This document shows positions 36,499 to 44,833 of a stretch of DNA of 64,000 nucleotides, piece by piece. A program made the translations under genes and the position numbers. Under the pieces are notes generated by a model. That model saw only the letters and a program-made list of their open reading frames with translations. It made no database searches and was not told the DNA's origin. Location of the stretch: assembly GCF_000355805.1 (NCBI RefSeq), contig NZ_CM001837.1:199434-263433 (forward strand). The letters are read 5' to 3'. Source of the DNA: Dokdonia sp. PRO95. Lineage in GTDB: Bacteria; Bacteroidota; Bacteroidia; Flavobacteriales; Flavobacteriaceae. The number at the start of each line of letters is the position of its first letter. Positions within the stretch are counted from its first letter, which is position 1.

Positions 36499-39400
36499 TT
36501 AAAAATTAACATTTAAACCTAGCGTAAAACTTCTCGCTATCGGGCTTGCTCCTACCTGTACTCCATAAGTAGTAGGTCCTAAATAACCTCCATTTGAAGT
36601 TTCAACACCTTCTGGATTGAAAGAAGTATAATCATCTCCCCATAAGTATAAAAGGTTTGTTGCTGCCGCATACACTCTTGCAGAACTTACACCTACTCTA
36701 CGTATAGTTTCTGAATCTATCGTATACCCAATTGTAAGATTTCTTAAGGCTACGTATGATGCATCTTGCACTTGTGCATCTAATTGATTTCTTGACTGTG
36801 TATAAAATTGTCCATTTGCATCAGCAATACCGTCACCATTTGCGTCAAAGCTATCTCTTAATCTTCCACCAAATTCAGAATTATAGTAAATAGGATCTAT
36901 ATTAAACACATCACCTCCTTGAGCTCCTTGGAATTGGAGTGACATATCAAATGCTTTGTAAGCAACTTGAGCATTAAAGCCCCAATAGAAATCTGGTGTA
37001 TTTTGTCCAATTTTCACTAAGTCTCCACCTTCTTCAACAGTTTTAGTCCGATCTATTATCCCATCACCATTTTGGTCTACTACATAATATTCAGAACTAT
37101 TAATATCTATAGCACGCGAAGGATCTTCAATATGGACATCTTCAACGCGTCCATTAGTTTCTAATCCCCACATTTCTCCAATCTCACCACCTACATAGTT
37201 TCTAAATACTGGACCCCTTCCACTTTGACCATAAATAGTTTGTGGTAATTCGTCTAGACCACCTAAGTCTGTGATTTCTGTGTTTACTGTAGAGAGGTTT
37301 GCACCTACATTTATAGTAAAGTCTTCCTTCCTAAGCACTGCTGCCGTAAGTTCTAATTCTAACCCAGAGCTTCTCACGTCTCCAGAGTTGAGTCTTATTG
37401 AAGTTGTTCCTAAAACTTCTGACACACTCTGATTAATTAAGATATTTTCAATATCCGATGTATAGTAATCTGCGCTTAATCTAATTCGGTTTTTAATAAA
37501 TCCTAAATCAATACCATAATTAGTTTCTGTATTAGTTTGCCATGTAAGGTCTTCATTTGCAACATCTGCAGGGATTAAAAACCCATTCCCTAAAACTGTT
37601 GCTTGAGGGTTAAGAAGACTTAATGAATTATAAGCTCCTAAATCTGAAGTTGTTCCTAAAGAACCTGTACTGAATCTCACCTTTAGTGAGCTCACAGCTT
37701 CAGAGTTATAAAATCCTTCATTATGAACATTCCATCCTACTGAAAGTGCTGGGAAAGTTTCGTACTTGTTATTTCCTCCAAATCTAGAATCACCATCTCT
37801 TCTAACGGATGCAGATAATAAATAACGATTATCAAACGCATAATTTACACGCCCAAAAACACTTCTTCTTACAATAGTTTCATCTCTCTCTGTAACTGCA
37901 ATATCTGCAGGATCTAAGAGATTGTAGTTAATTATATCTCCAAAAGGAACATTAGATCCTCTCAAAGCAACACCCTTAGTATACAGATTTTGAAATTCAA
38001 TACCAGCAACTGCCGAGATATCATGCTTACCTATCAATTTACTGTAATTTAAAGTTGTTTCACTAAGTGTAGAGATTCTCTTAACATCAGTTTTATCTAA
38101 AGCTGTTTGATTAGTTCGTCCTCTTGAATCAAATTCAAGACCTCTCCAGAAGTAATCTTCTGTATCTCTAATATCTGCCCCTAAGACTGTTTTAATATTT
38201 AAACCATCAAGAATACTATATTGAAAATAAGAAGTGACATTTGCAAAAAATGTTTTTTGATATCTGTCTGTATTGTTCAGTTTTGTTGCTGGACCAGCAT
38301 CTCCGGTTCCTCCTATACCATTGCCAGATCGCCCATAATGCCAGTCTTGTGCAGTATCACCTACCTCTAAAGTATAGATACTATTATTAAAAGGAGAATC
38401 ACCTCCTCTGTATCCAGAATCGAAACTAGCAAGTCCTAATCCTTGAGCTTGCTGATCAAGCTGTTGCACAAATGCGATTGAAGCTTCTGTGTGATTAATA
38501 GGATGAATACTATAAGCTCTCAATAAATCTCTCATATCATGACCTACAATATCTCTATCTGATGTAAATCCATTAAAACTTAAACCTGTTTTAAACTTAT
38601 CGCCAAGTTTTGCATCAACATTCATCCTTGCATTAAGTCGCTCAAAACCTTGAGTTCGAACAATACCTTCTGTTTTCTGATAACCTAATGAAGCAAAATA
38701 GTTTACATCTTCACTACCACCACTTACACTAAAATCATGACTTGTAGTATATCCATTTTGAAAGAGCCAGTCTTCAATACCAACTACATCTGGTGAGTTT
38801 TTATAAGCGTTTAAACGGTAATCCAACAATTCAGGATCTACTTCAGAAACGTCATAAGTTCCATTTGCTATTCCGTTTTCTAGTGTAGTCGCCCACTCTG
38901 CAGCAGTAGATTTAATATTATCTCTAAGATATCTGCTTGATGTACTTGCATACGTATTATAGCTAAACTTAGCCTTTCCTTCTTTTCCTTTTTTAGTAGT
39001 AACTAGAATTACCCCATTTGCTCCTCTAGAACCATAAATCGCAGCAGATGCTGCATCTTTAAGGACCTCTAAGCTTTCTATGTCATTGGGATTCACAGTT
39101 GCCAAACTTCCAGAAATAGGATAACCATCCACAACAATAAGCGGACTTGAATTACCATTAATAGAAGATGCTGCTCTTATTTGAATCTTTGGGTCTGCAC
39201 CAGGAGCACCGTCTTGGTTTTGAATTAAAACTCCAGATAATTTACCCGCTAGAGCCTCATCTACTCGACTTGCTTGAATTGCAGCTATATCACCACCTTC
39301 TACTTTTGCTACCGCACCAGTAATTGATGATTTCTTTTGAGTTCCGTATCCAATTACAACTACTTCATCAAGAGCATTCGAATCTGTAATTAAGGTAACA

Positions 39401-39678
39401 TTTGCAACAGCTTGACCTGTCACCGCAATCGTTTGAGTAGTAAAACCTACATAAGAGAATTGCAAAATATCTCCTGATGTTACAGAAATCTGGTAGTTAC
39501 CGTCAAAATCAGTTGAAGCGCCTGTTTGCGTGCCGCGAATCGCGACATTTACTCCAGGAATAGGAGCATTTCCTTCGTCAGATACAACAGTTCCCTTTAT
39601 AATGTAACTCTCCTGCCCAAAGAGCAAGACACCACACAAAAGAAAAAGGACTAAGGAAAACTTAGTTTTTACATTCAT
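36499..39678 (-). CDS. susC: SusC/RagA-family TonB-linked outer-membrane transporter
   Basis: 1059 residues. Signal peptide to GVLLFGQ, carboxypeptidase-D-regulatory-like domain (about 25-110: GTVVSDEGNAPIPGVNV), SusC signature LDEVVVIGYGTQKKS, plug domain (about 120-230: VDGYPISG, YGSRGANGVILVTTKKG) and a 22-strand barrel ending in a terminal Phe (FTLGLNVNF). It imports oligosaccharides with SusD, powered by TonB; the alginate genes around it point to oligo-alginate. Three operator-like sites lie 175-215 bases upstream, with several hairpins between them and the start codon. Confidence 0.95.
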   Translation of the reverse strand: MNVKTKFSLVLFLLCGVLLFGQESYIIKGTVVSDEGNAPIPGVNVAIRGTQTGASTDFDGNYQISVTSGDILQFSYVGFTTQTIAVTGQAVANVTLITDSNALDEVVVIGYGTQKKSSITGAVAKVEGGDIAAIQASRVDEALAGKLSGVLIQNQDGAPGADPKIQIRAASSINGNSSPLIVVDGYPISGSLATVNPNDIESLEVLKDAASAAIYGSRGANGVILVTTKKGKEGKAKFSYNTYASTSSRYLRDNIKSTAAEWATTLENGIANGTYDVSEVDPELLDYRLNAYKNSPDVVGIEDWLFQNGYTTSHDFSVSGGSEDVNYFASLGYQKTEGIVRTQGFERLNARMNVDAKLGDKFKTGLSFNGFTSDRDIVGHDMRDLLRAYSIHPINHTEASIAFVQQLDQQAQGLGLASFDSGYRGGDSPFNNSIYTLEVGDTAQDWHYGRSGNGIGGTGDAGPATKLNNTDRYQKTFFANVTSYFQYSILDGLNIKTVLGADIRDTEDYFWRGLEFDSRGRTNQTALDKTDVKRISTLSETTLNYSKLIGKHDISAVAGIEFQNLYTKGVALRGSNVPFGDIINYNLLDPADIAVTERDETIVRRSVFGRVNYAFDNRYLLSASVRRDGDSRFGGNNKYETFPALSVGWNVHNEGFYNSEAVSSLKVRFSTGSLGTTSDLGAYNSLSLLNPQATVLGNGFLIPADVANEDLTWQTNTETNYGIDLGFIKNRIRLSADYYTSDIENILINQSVSEVLGTTSIRLNSGDVRSSGLELELTAAVLRKEDFTINVGANLSTVNTEITDLGGLDELPQTIYGQSGRGPVFRNYVGGEIGEMWGLETNGRVEDVHIEDPSRAIDINSSEYYVVDQNGDGIIDRTKTVEEGGDLVKIGQNTPDFYWGFNAQVAYKAFDMSLQFQGAQGGDVFNIDPIYYNSEFGGRLRDSFDANGDGIADANGQFYTQSRNQLDAQVQDASYVALRNLTIGYTIDSETIRRVGVSSARVYAAATNLLYLWGDDYTSFNPEGVETSNGGYLGPTTYGVQVGASPIARSFTLGLNVNF

Positions 39679-39750
39679 AATTAATGATTTAGATTAAATT
39701 AATTTGTTTTATTAAATAATCCTCAGAAACCTATTAACTGCTCTCTATTC

Positions 39751-39849
39751 TGTATGCTATTTCATACATTTACAATAGATAAGCTTGCTGAGCTTATTTA
39801 TACTTCGTACCAGAAGTAATAATAAAGAGGACGGTGTCGAAGCTGTCCT
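39751..39849 (-). other. Four consecutive hairpins in the susC leader
   Basis: Inverted repeats TGTATG/CATACA (39751-39768), ATAAGCT/AGCTTAT (39779-39797), TACTTC/GAAGTA (39801-39818) and AGGAC/GTCCT (39828-39849). All lie between the operator array and the susC start, so they would be in the 5' leader if transcription begins near the operators. Confidence 0.5.
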
Positions 39850-39852
39850 TTT

Positions 39853-39893
39853 TTTGGTTTACCAAACTGGTCAACCAAATTGGTTTACCAAAT
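39853..39893. promoter_or_regulatory. Operator array upstream of susC (three sites)
   Basis: TGGTTTACCA, TGGTCAACCA and TGGTTTACCA, each an inverted repeat of TTGGT, with centres at 39859.5, 39872.5 and 39885.5, exactly 13 bp apart. They resemble UxuR/ExuR-type sites of the FadR subfamily. Confidence 0.82.
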
Positions 39894-39942
39894 ATGAGTA
39901 TAATATTCTGTTAATACAAAAATTATAGTGTTAAAATATTAA

Positions 39943-40290
39943 CTATTCCATAAAATCTTCTCTTATTGGCGAGAATACGTCAATTAACACCCCTGCCTCA
40001 GTACAAATTGCTCCATGTAATTCATGTGGTGGTATGTAAAAAGAATCACCTCCTTTTAATGTTTTTGTCTTACCGTTAATAGTCACATCAAAAGACCCAC
40101 TTTCTACATATGTTACTTGTGAGTGATAATGCTCATGCATAGGTCCTATTCCGCCCTTCTCAAAGTGTACTTTCACAAGCATGATTTTGTCATCATAGCC
40201 CATTATTTTACGTTTTACTCCTTCACCTACAACTTCCCACTCAATGTCGTTTCCTTCTATAAATTCTTTACTTGCTCCAAATGATTTCAT
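39943..40290 (-). CDS. kdgF: KdgF-like cupin, unsaturated uronate linearisation
   Basis: Single-domain cupin of 115 residues. The metal site is MHEHYHSQVTYVESG (His residues) with PPHELHG as the second motif. KdgF proteins convert 4,5-unsaturated monouronate from alginate or pectin to the linear keto form (DKI/DEH). No signal peptide, so cytosolic. Last gene of the PL6-lyase-PL17-kdgF operon, 4 bases after the PL17 gene; its product feeds the SDR in the next operon. Confidence 0.9.
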   Translation of the reverse strand: MKSFGASKEFIEGNDIEWEVVGEGVKRKIMGYDDKIMLVKVHFEKGGIGPMHEHYHSQVTYVESGSFDVTINGKTKTLKGGDSFYIPPHELHGAICTEAGVLIDVFSPIREDFME

Positions 40291-40294
40291 ATTC

Positions 40295-42592
40295 TTAGTT
40301 TTTAATTTGTTTTAATGTATAACTACCCTTCCAGGTGTATGTTTGATTTGATATAGTAATGGAGTGTTGCGCTTTCGCGAAAGCGTTATCTACTAACACC
40401 ACAAGTTGCTCCTCTCCAGATTGCATAGTGATTTTTATAGCCACATATCCTTCTGGTGCTTGTTCTTGAGTTATAGATGCCACAGATGCATATGCATCTT
40501 GCGCTTTTTCTGTAACCGCATTATATGTACCATGAGACTCTAGTACTTGAGCGTACACTGCATTTTTCACTCCCGTTTTACGATGTATAAACATAGGATC
40601 TCTACGTAGGTTAAACGATGGGTCATTTGCTCCTACACGTCCAAGAATAAAAGTATCCTTACTATCTGAAAGTGTGGTGACGCTATAAAACTTGTTGTTG
40701 TTAAGCCATGTAAACTGGCTACTGGCTTCCTTAGGAGTACCAGTAGCTTCCTTCCATATATGTTGATAGCCATTTCCAGTTCCTAGCGGTCGTAATTCTC
40801 CCGGTGCTTCTACATCAAAACCAGTATAAATCACCTGCCCATGATAGTAAAATGGCAAGTCTATTTGATGCGCTTGGTCACTCTTTATTAGGTTAATATC
40901 TATGATGTATGGCTTGCTACTACCTTCTGGTGTTAACATCATCATAGTACGTGTAATCTTCGTTCCAGGATACGCGTTATTTTCTGTAGCGCTTACTACT
41001 TGTAGGTTTTTATCATTTGTATCAAAAATGATAATCTCAGGATGATGCTTTGAGCTTTCCTTGAAACTACCTTTAAAATGTGATGTCTCATCAATCACTA
41101 CGGTATTATGAGCAATGGTCTGTTTTGCCCATGTCGTATTTTCTTTTAGATAACCGCCACCATTCTTTTGTTCGACATTTACAAAACGCGCTAGACCATA
41201 ATCTTGTAATATCTCCTCCCCATCCTCGTAAAGAGAATAAGAGAGTTTATCAAAATGCCCATGACTAAGCCCGTGACTCGCGTTCTTCATTACGAGGGCG
41301 GTAGTGCCAGACTCATGGTTTGCTCTTAAAATGGCAACACCACCTTGATTGCCTTTTGGACCGTCATGTAGTAAAACAGACTCCTTTGTGAATGGGATTG
41401 CTTTACCCGCCTCAATTGCCTGTGCTACTGCAAGACCGGTAATATCAAGCTCTACTTGTCCTTGCTGCTGCGCTACCGATAGTAAACGTGCATCTTGATT
41501 TCCATAGTAATAAGCAATATCCACTGCAGATACTAAGGAAGAAGTGTTGTAAGACATTCCTTTTTGACCATCATTAAGAGGGAAAAATTCACCATCTTCA
41601 TCGGTGAGGTTAAGTAATGCATCTACTGCTTTTATTAAAACTCCGCCGTTGTATTCAAATATTTTAAGGGTTGGTTTTTTGGTTTCTAACGCTTTCGCGA
41701 AAGCTAAAAAAGGATACATCGCATATCGCTGATAATACGGTCCTTCTGTATAATAGCCATCTGGTGAAAAAGGTTCGTCTAGATTTGCAAGAAAACCTGT
41801 TTTTTGACCTTCAGCCTTTATGAGGCCTCCATCATTATCCATCGCGGTTGCCGAAATACTATCGTTTTTAATGCCGTACAATGCTCGATCTACAAGCTCA
41901 TCATCATCCATCACTAAACCTATCATACCTACAGCAACAGTTCCCCAAGTGCTGTGATTATGTATACGGTTAAAAAATTGTGGTGTTTCTACAGACAGAA
42001 AATCTGCAAAAGGACGAAATAGCTCTGTATCAAGTGTCTCACGATCTTCTTCTGGTATCCAACTACGTATGGCGTCATAAGCTTGGCTCATATGCACTAG
42101 CCAGTTTGCATCATTGAGGCATTGCCAGAATATCTTCCCACGAGAATATGATCGCTCTTGTGGATGACGTGGTAATGAAGGATACATCTCTGCATATTTC
42201 ATTAATACATCTCTCGTATACTGTGCATATTTCTCTTCTCCCGTGAGCTGAAAAATCACTCCTGCCTTATGAAGTATGGTATAATTTAATTTATGCTGTG
42301 TGTGGGTATAACCTCCAGCCATATCTTTTGGGATAGGCACTTGTATCCCTTTTTCCATAGCTGCATCTACTTCTTGTTTTGCTACAGCTAGCGAATTATC
42401 AAACAACGGAACACTTCCCAACTTAGCTCTAATATCATCAACCACAGTTGCGGTAAGTACTACATTTGGGTTTGCACTACTCATAGTAGCAACCGATGTG
42501 TCTTTACTAGCTGCCTGCTCATCACAAGAAACCAGTAAGGTCGAAAGTGTGATACCAACTATAAGAGCCGTATTTCTGCTAATTAATTTCAT
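40295..42592 (-). CDS. PL17-family oligoalginate lyase, lipoprotein
   Basis: 765 residues, lipoprotein signal ending LLVSC. N-terminal alpha/alpha toroid of the alginate-lyase type (RHPQERSYSRGKIFWQCLND; Asn-His in FFNRIHNHSTWGT; catalytic Tyr region YTEGPYYQRYAMYPF) and a C-terminal heparinase II/III-like beta-sheet domain (KNASHGLSHGHFDKLSYSLY). PL17 enzymes are mostly exolytic and release unsaturated monouronate from alginate oligomers. Two palindrome copies (14 and 15) lie within it, both translated as AFAKA. Confidence 0.88.
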   Translation of the reverse strand: MKLISRNTALIVGITLSTLLVSCDEQAASKDTSVATMSSANPNVVLTATVVDDIRAKLGSVPLFDNSLAVAKQEVDAAMEKGIQVPIPKDMAGGYTHTQHKLNYTILHKAGVIFQLTGEEKYAQYTRDVLMKYAEMYPSLPRHPQERSYSRGKIFWQCLNDANWLVHMSQAYDAIRSWIPEEDRETLDTELFRPFADFLSVETPQFFNRIHNHSTWGTVAVGMIGLVMDDDELVDRALYGIKNDSISATAMDNDGGLIKAEGQKTGFLANLDEPFSPDGYYTEGPYYQRYAMYPFLAFAKALETKKPTLKIFEYNGGVLIKAVDALLNLTDEDGEFFPLNDGQKGMSYNTSSLVSAVDIAYYYGNQDARLLSVAQQQGQVELDITGLAVAQAIEAGKAIPFTKESVLLHDGPKGNQGGVAILRANHESGTTALVMKNASHGLSHGHFDKLSYSLYEDGEEILQDYGLARFVNVEQKNGGGYLKENTTWAKQTIAHNTVVIDETSHFKGSFKESSKHHPEIIIFDTNDKNLQVVSATENNAYPGTKITRTMMMLTPEGSSKPYIIDINLIKSDQAHQIDLPFYYHGQVIYTGFDVEAPGELRPLGTGNGYQHIWKEATGTPKEASSQFTWLNNNKFYSVTTLSDSKDTFILGRVGANDPSFNLRRDPMFIHRKTGVKNAVYAQVLESHGTYNAVTEKAQDAYASVASITQEQAPEGYVAIKITMQSGEEQLVVLVDNAFAKAQHSITISNQTYTWKGSYTLKQIKN
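40370..40385. repeat. Iterated palindrome, copy 14 (inside PL17 gene)
   Basis: CGCTTTCGCGAAAGCG, coding NAFAKAQ near the C-terminus. Confidence 0.9.
41691..41704. repeat. Iterated palindrome, copy 15 (inside PL17 gene)
   Basis: GCTTTCGCGAAAGC, coding LAFAKAL after the catalytic YYQRYAMYPF motif. Confidence 0.9.
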
Positions 42593-42598
42593 AAAATC

Positions 42599-44833
42599 TT
42601 ACTTAATTTTATATTCAAGCCTAGCTGCGGGAGCTAGCGGCTGAGATATGTTTTGTTTTCCTTGGGTAATCGTAATTGTGGTAGGCTTATCACTTAACAG
42701 TGTAATGTATAAACGGTCGTTTTCTACTTGCGTCATCACATCGGCCTCTTGTGAAAAATCAATAATCACATCACCTATTGTTAATTGTGAAGTAGCAAAT
42801 GATATGTTAGTATCATCCTTAGATAAGGTGATACTATTGTTTTGAGTATCGCTAGTAGTAATAATTGACCAATCGGCAAATTTGTTACCCATGCTATCTT
42901 CATGTATCCTCTTATCGTAAGTGTCAAATGGATAAAGCACCGTCACAAAACTGAAGTTATCTGCAGCTGCTTTTTGCACAACAGACCACTCTTTACCACG
43001 TTTACCGTCTGTAACTACAGTATCTACGGCTTGTAGTTGTAAAATATCTAAGCCGCTTCCATTATCAAAAGTAGCTCTAAGTAACGCTGGGCTATGCTCA
43101 CTACTATAATGACCCTGCCAGACTTGCTTGTAAGTATGTGGAGCCTCTGATTGAAAATTATCTTTAACAATCCAGAATTCATTCTCAACATTTATTACTT
43201 GTCTAGTATAGCTGACACCTACATTTTCAAATCCGTTGTGCGAGCCTACAAACACATCTGCTGTAGCATTTGCGCTCCACCCTAAGACCTTTGGCGTAGG
43301 AAGTTCTTTAAATTTCCCAAAACCGCTTCCTCCTTTATTTGAAGTGTATTGCTTGCCTTGCAGCTCGTCATCTACAAGCGCCACATTTTTTACCATACTA
43401 TTTTTAAATAGCTCAAGATCTTCTAGAGAGTAACGTACTTGGTAGTTAGGCAATACTACCATTCCATTTGCCATTGCTTGAATACCCAGCATATCTCCAT
43501 GCTGATGGTCAGGCTTATCTGCATCAAGTCCGGCAGCTATGACAAGCATATTATCTTGGTCATCCCAGCCTTCTCTCATGATATAGTATCCCGTATTTTC
43601 AAAAGCATAAGAGCCTACTTGAGGTGTGGTAGCTTTAATATCTTTTAAGGCACCTAGTTGTTCCTTACTTAAATTCCATAAATACTTAGGTTTTACCGTG
43701 CTCTTTGCAAAGTATCCCATCTCAGGATCATCAAATAAAAGATACCCCAAAGTAAGTGTTCCAGAAATATCGTTTTTCTCTGCCCAAGGTGCATCTGTAT
43801 CATCAGATAATACTGGCGCAGATGCGTCTGGAAATGCGATTTTAGTAAGTGTAGTAAAAAGAGATTTTAAACGTTCTTCCCAGATGGGGCTTACTTTCTT
43901 ATTACTTTTTTGAGCAAGTTGATAGATATAAAAGTAGTTGTCAATATCGCTTTGATGATAGTGAATGGTACGTTCAAACTGGAAACCATCCTCATTAATC
44001 TCGCGCTGCAAGTGCTTCTCGAGAATACTCATCGCTCTTTCATACCATAAATCTGCATCTTGAAAATCATTGAATATAATAGCAAGCATAGCCAGCGCAC
44101 TCAACCCTCTCGTTTGATGATTACCAGATTTAAACTCGGCATTATTCTCATATAGGTGTGAAGCGTGTTGTAATAAGGTGGCGATGGTGGTAAGCTGCTC
44201 CTCATCTGAATATGCTTTCTCTCCAAGAAATCCATTATGAATTTGTAGCCAATTGAGAACTCTGTAACCAGACCTAAAGGCTTCGTAAACTCCGTTTCCA
44301 TCGGGAATGGTTTCATATTCACCTGCGATTAAAGCGTCATTGAGTGACTGCAGCTGTCCTGTGAAGTAATCAATGTATTGTGCATCTTTATCCTTGTAGC
44401 GATAAAGAAAGGAAATATCCACCATTTTATGCTGTCTCGCTAGGTGCCTGAGACCGTATGCATTGATAGGAGTATCATTTTTATAATTAAAAGGTAACTT
44501 CCAGTGCGTACTGGCATCAAATTTATCTAAGTGATCTTGAGCACGAGCAGTATGAGAAACTTCCATCGCAGGATACAAGGATTTATACTCCTCAAAACGA
44601 GTATCATTCTCTGTCCAGTCGTAAAAGTAACGTTCTTGAAAAACAGTTCTAAAATGAGCAGCAAGCTTCTCTACTGTGTCATCACCAAGCTCATCTTTCA
44701 CCTCTTTTTTTAGATAAACAGCAAGGTCTTCTACAGCTACCACCTTATCTGATGGTAATTTCTGAGAACAAAGCGTAAGTGAAAATAAACAAAAACACCA
44801 CTTCAATAAAGGGAACTGTTGTGGCTTATACAT
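42599..44833 (-). CDS. Heparinase II/III-superfamily polysaccharide lyase (putative alginate lyase)
   Basis: 744-residue exported protein (signal MYKPQQFPLLKWCFCLFSL, possibly lipidated at a Cys near residue 14-22). Toroid domain features: HWKLPFNYKNDTPINAYGL, EAFRSGYRVLNWLQIH, NHQTRGLSALAML, and EDGFQFERTIHYHQSDIDNY as in heparinase N-terminal domains. The C-terminal beta domain has LDADKPDHQHGDMLGIQAMA and YEIMREGWDDQ-like strands. The exact PL family is not clear: it is not an obvious PL17, and heparinase-fold alginate lyases exist elsewhere. The start overlaps the PL6 stop by one base and the gene precedes PL17 by 6 bases. Confidence 0.75.
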   Translation of the reverse strand: MYKPQQFPLLKWCFCLFSLTLCSQKLPSDKVVAVEDLAVYLKKEVKDELGDDTVEKLAAHFRTVFQERYFYDWTENDTRFEEYKSLYPAMEVSHTARAQDHLDKFDASTHWKLPFNYKNDTPINAYGLRHLARQHKMVDISFLYRYKDKDAQYIDYFTGQLQSLNDALIAGEYETIPDGNGVYEAFRSGYRVLNWLQIHNGFLGEKAYSDEEQLTTIATLLQHASHLYENNAEFKSGNHQTRGLSALAMLAIIFNDFQDADLWYERAMSILEKHLQREINEDGFQFERTIHYHQSDIDNYFYIYQLAQKSNKKVSPIWEERLKSLFTTLTKIAFPDASAPVLSDDTDAPWAEKNDISGTLTLGYLLFDDPEMGYFAKSTVKPKYLWNLSKEQLGALKDIKATTPQVGSYAFENTGYYIMREGWDDQDNMLVIAAGLDADKPDHQHGDMLGIQAMANGMVVLPNYQVRYSLEDLELFKNSMVKNVALVDDELQGKQYTSNKGGSGFGKFKELPTPKVLGWSANATADVFVGSHNGFENVGVSYTRQVINVENEFWIVKDNFQSEAPHTYKQVWQGHYSSEHSPALLRATFDNGSGLDILQLQAVDTVVTDGKRGKEWSVVQKAAADNFSFVTVLYPFDTYDKRIHEDSMGNKFADWSIITTSDTQNNSITLSKDDTNISFATSQLTIGDVIIDFSQEADVMTQVENDRLYITLLSDKPTTITITQGKQNISQPLAPAARLEYKIK

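Noticed and set aside
39828-39857. Plus-strand terminator (AGGAC/GTCCT then T7)
   Set aside because: No plus-strand gene lies upstream, and the T-run belongs to the operator array; more likely a leader hairpin of the minus-strand susC gene.
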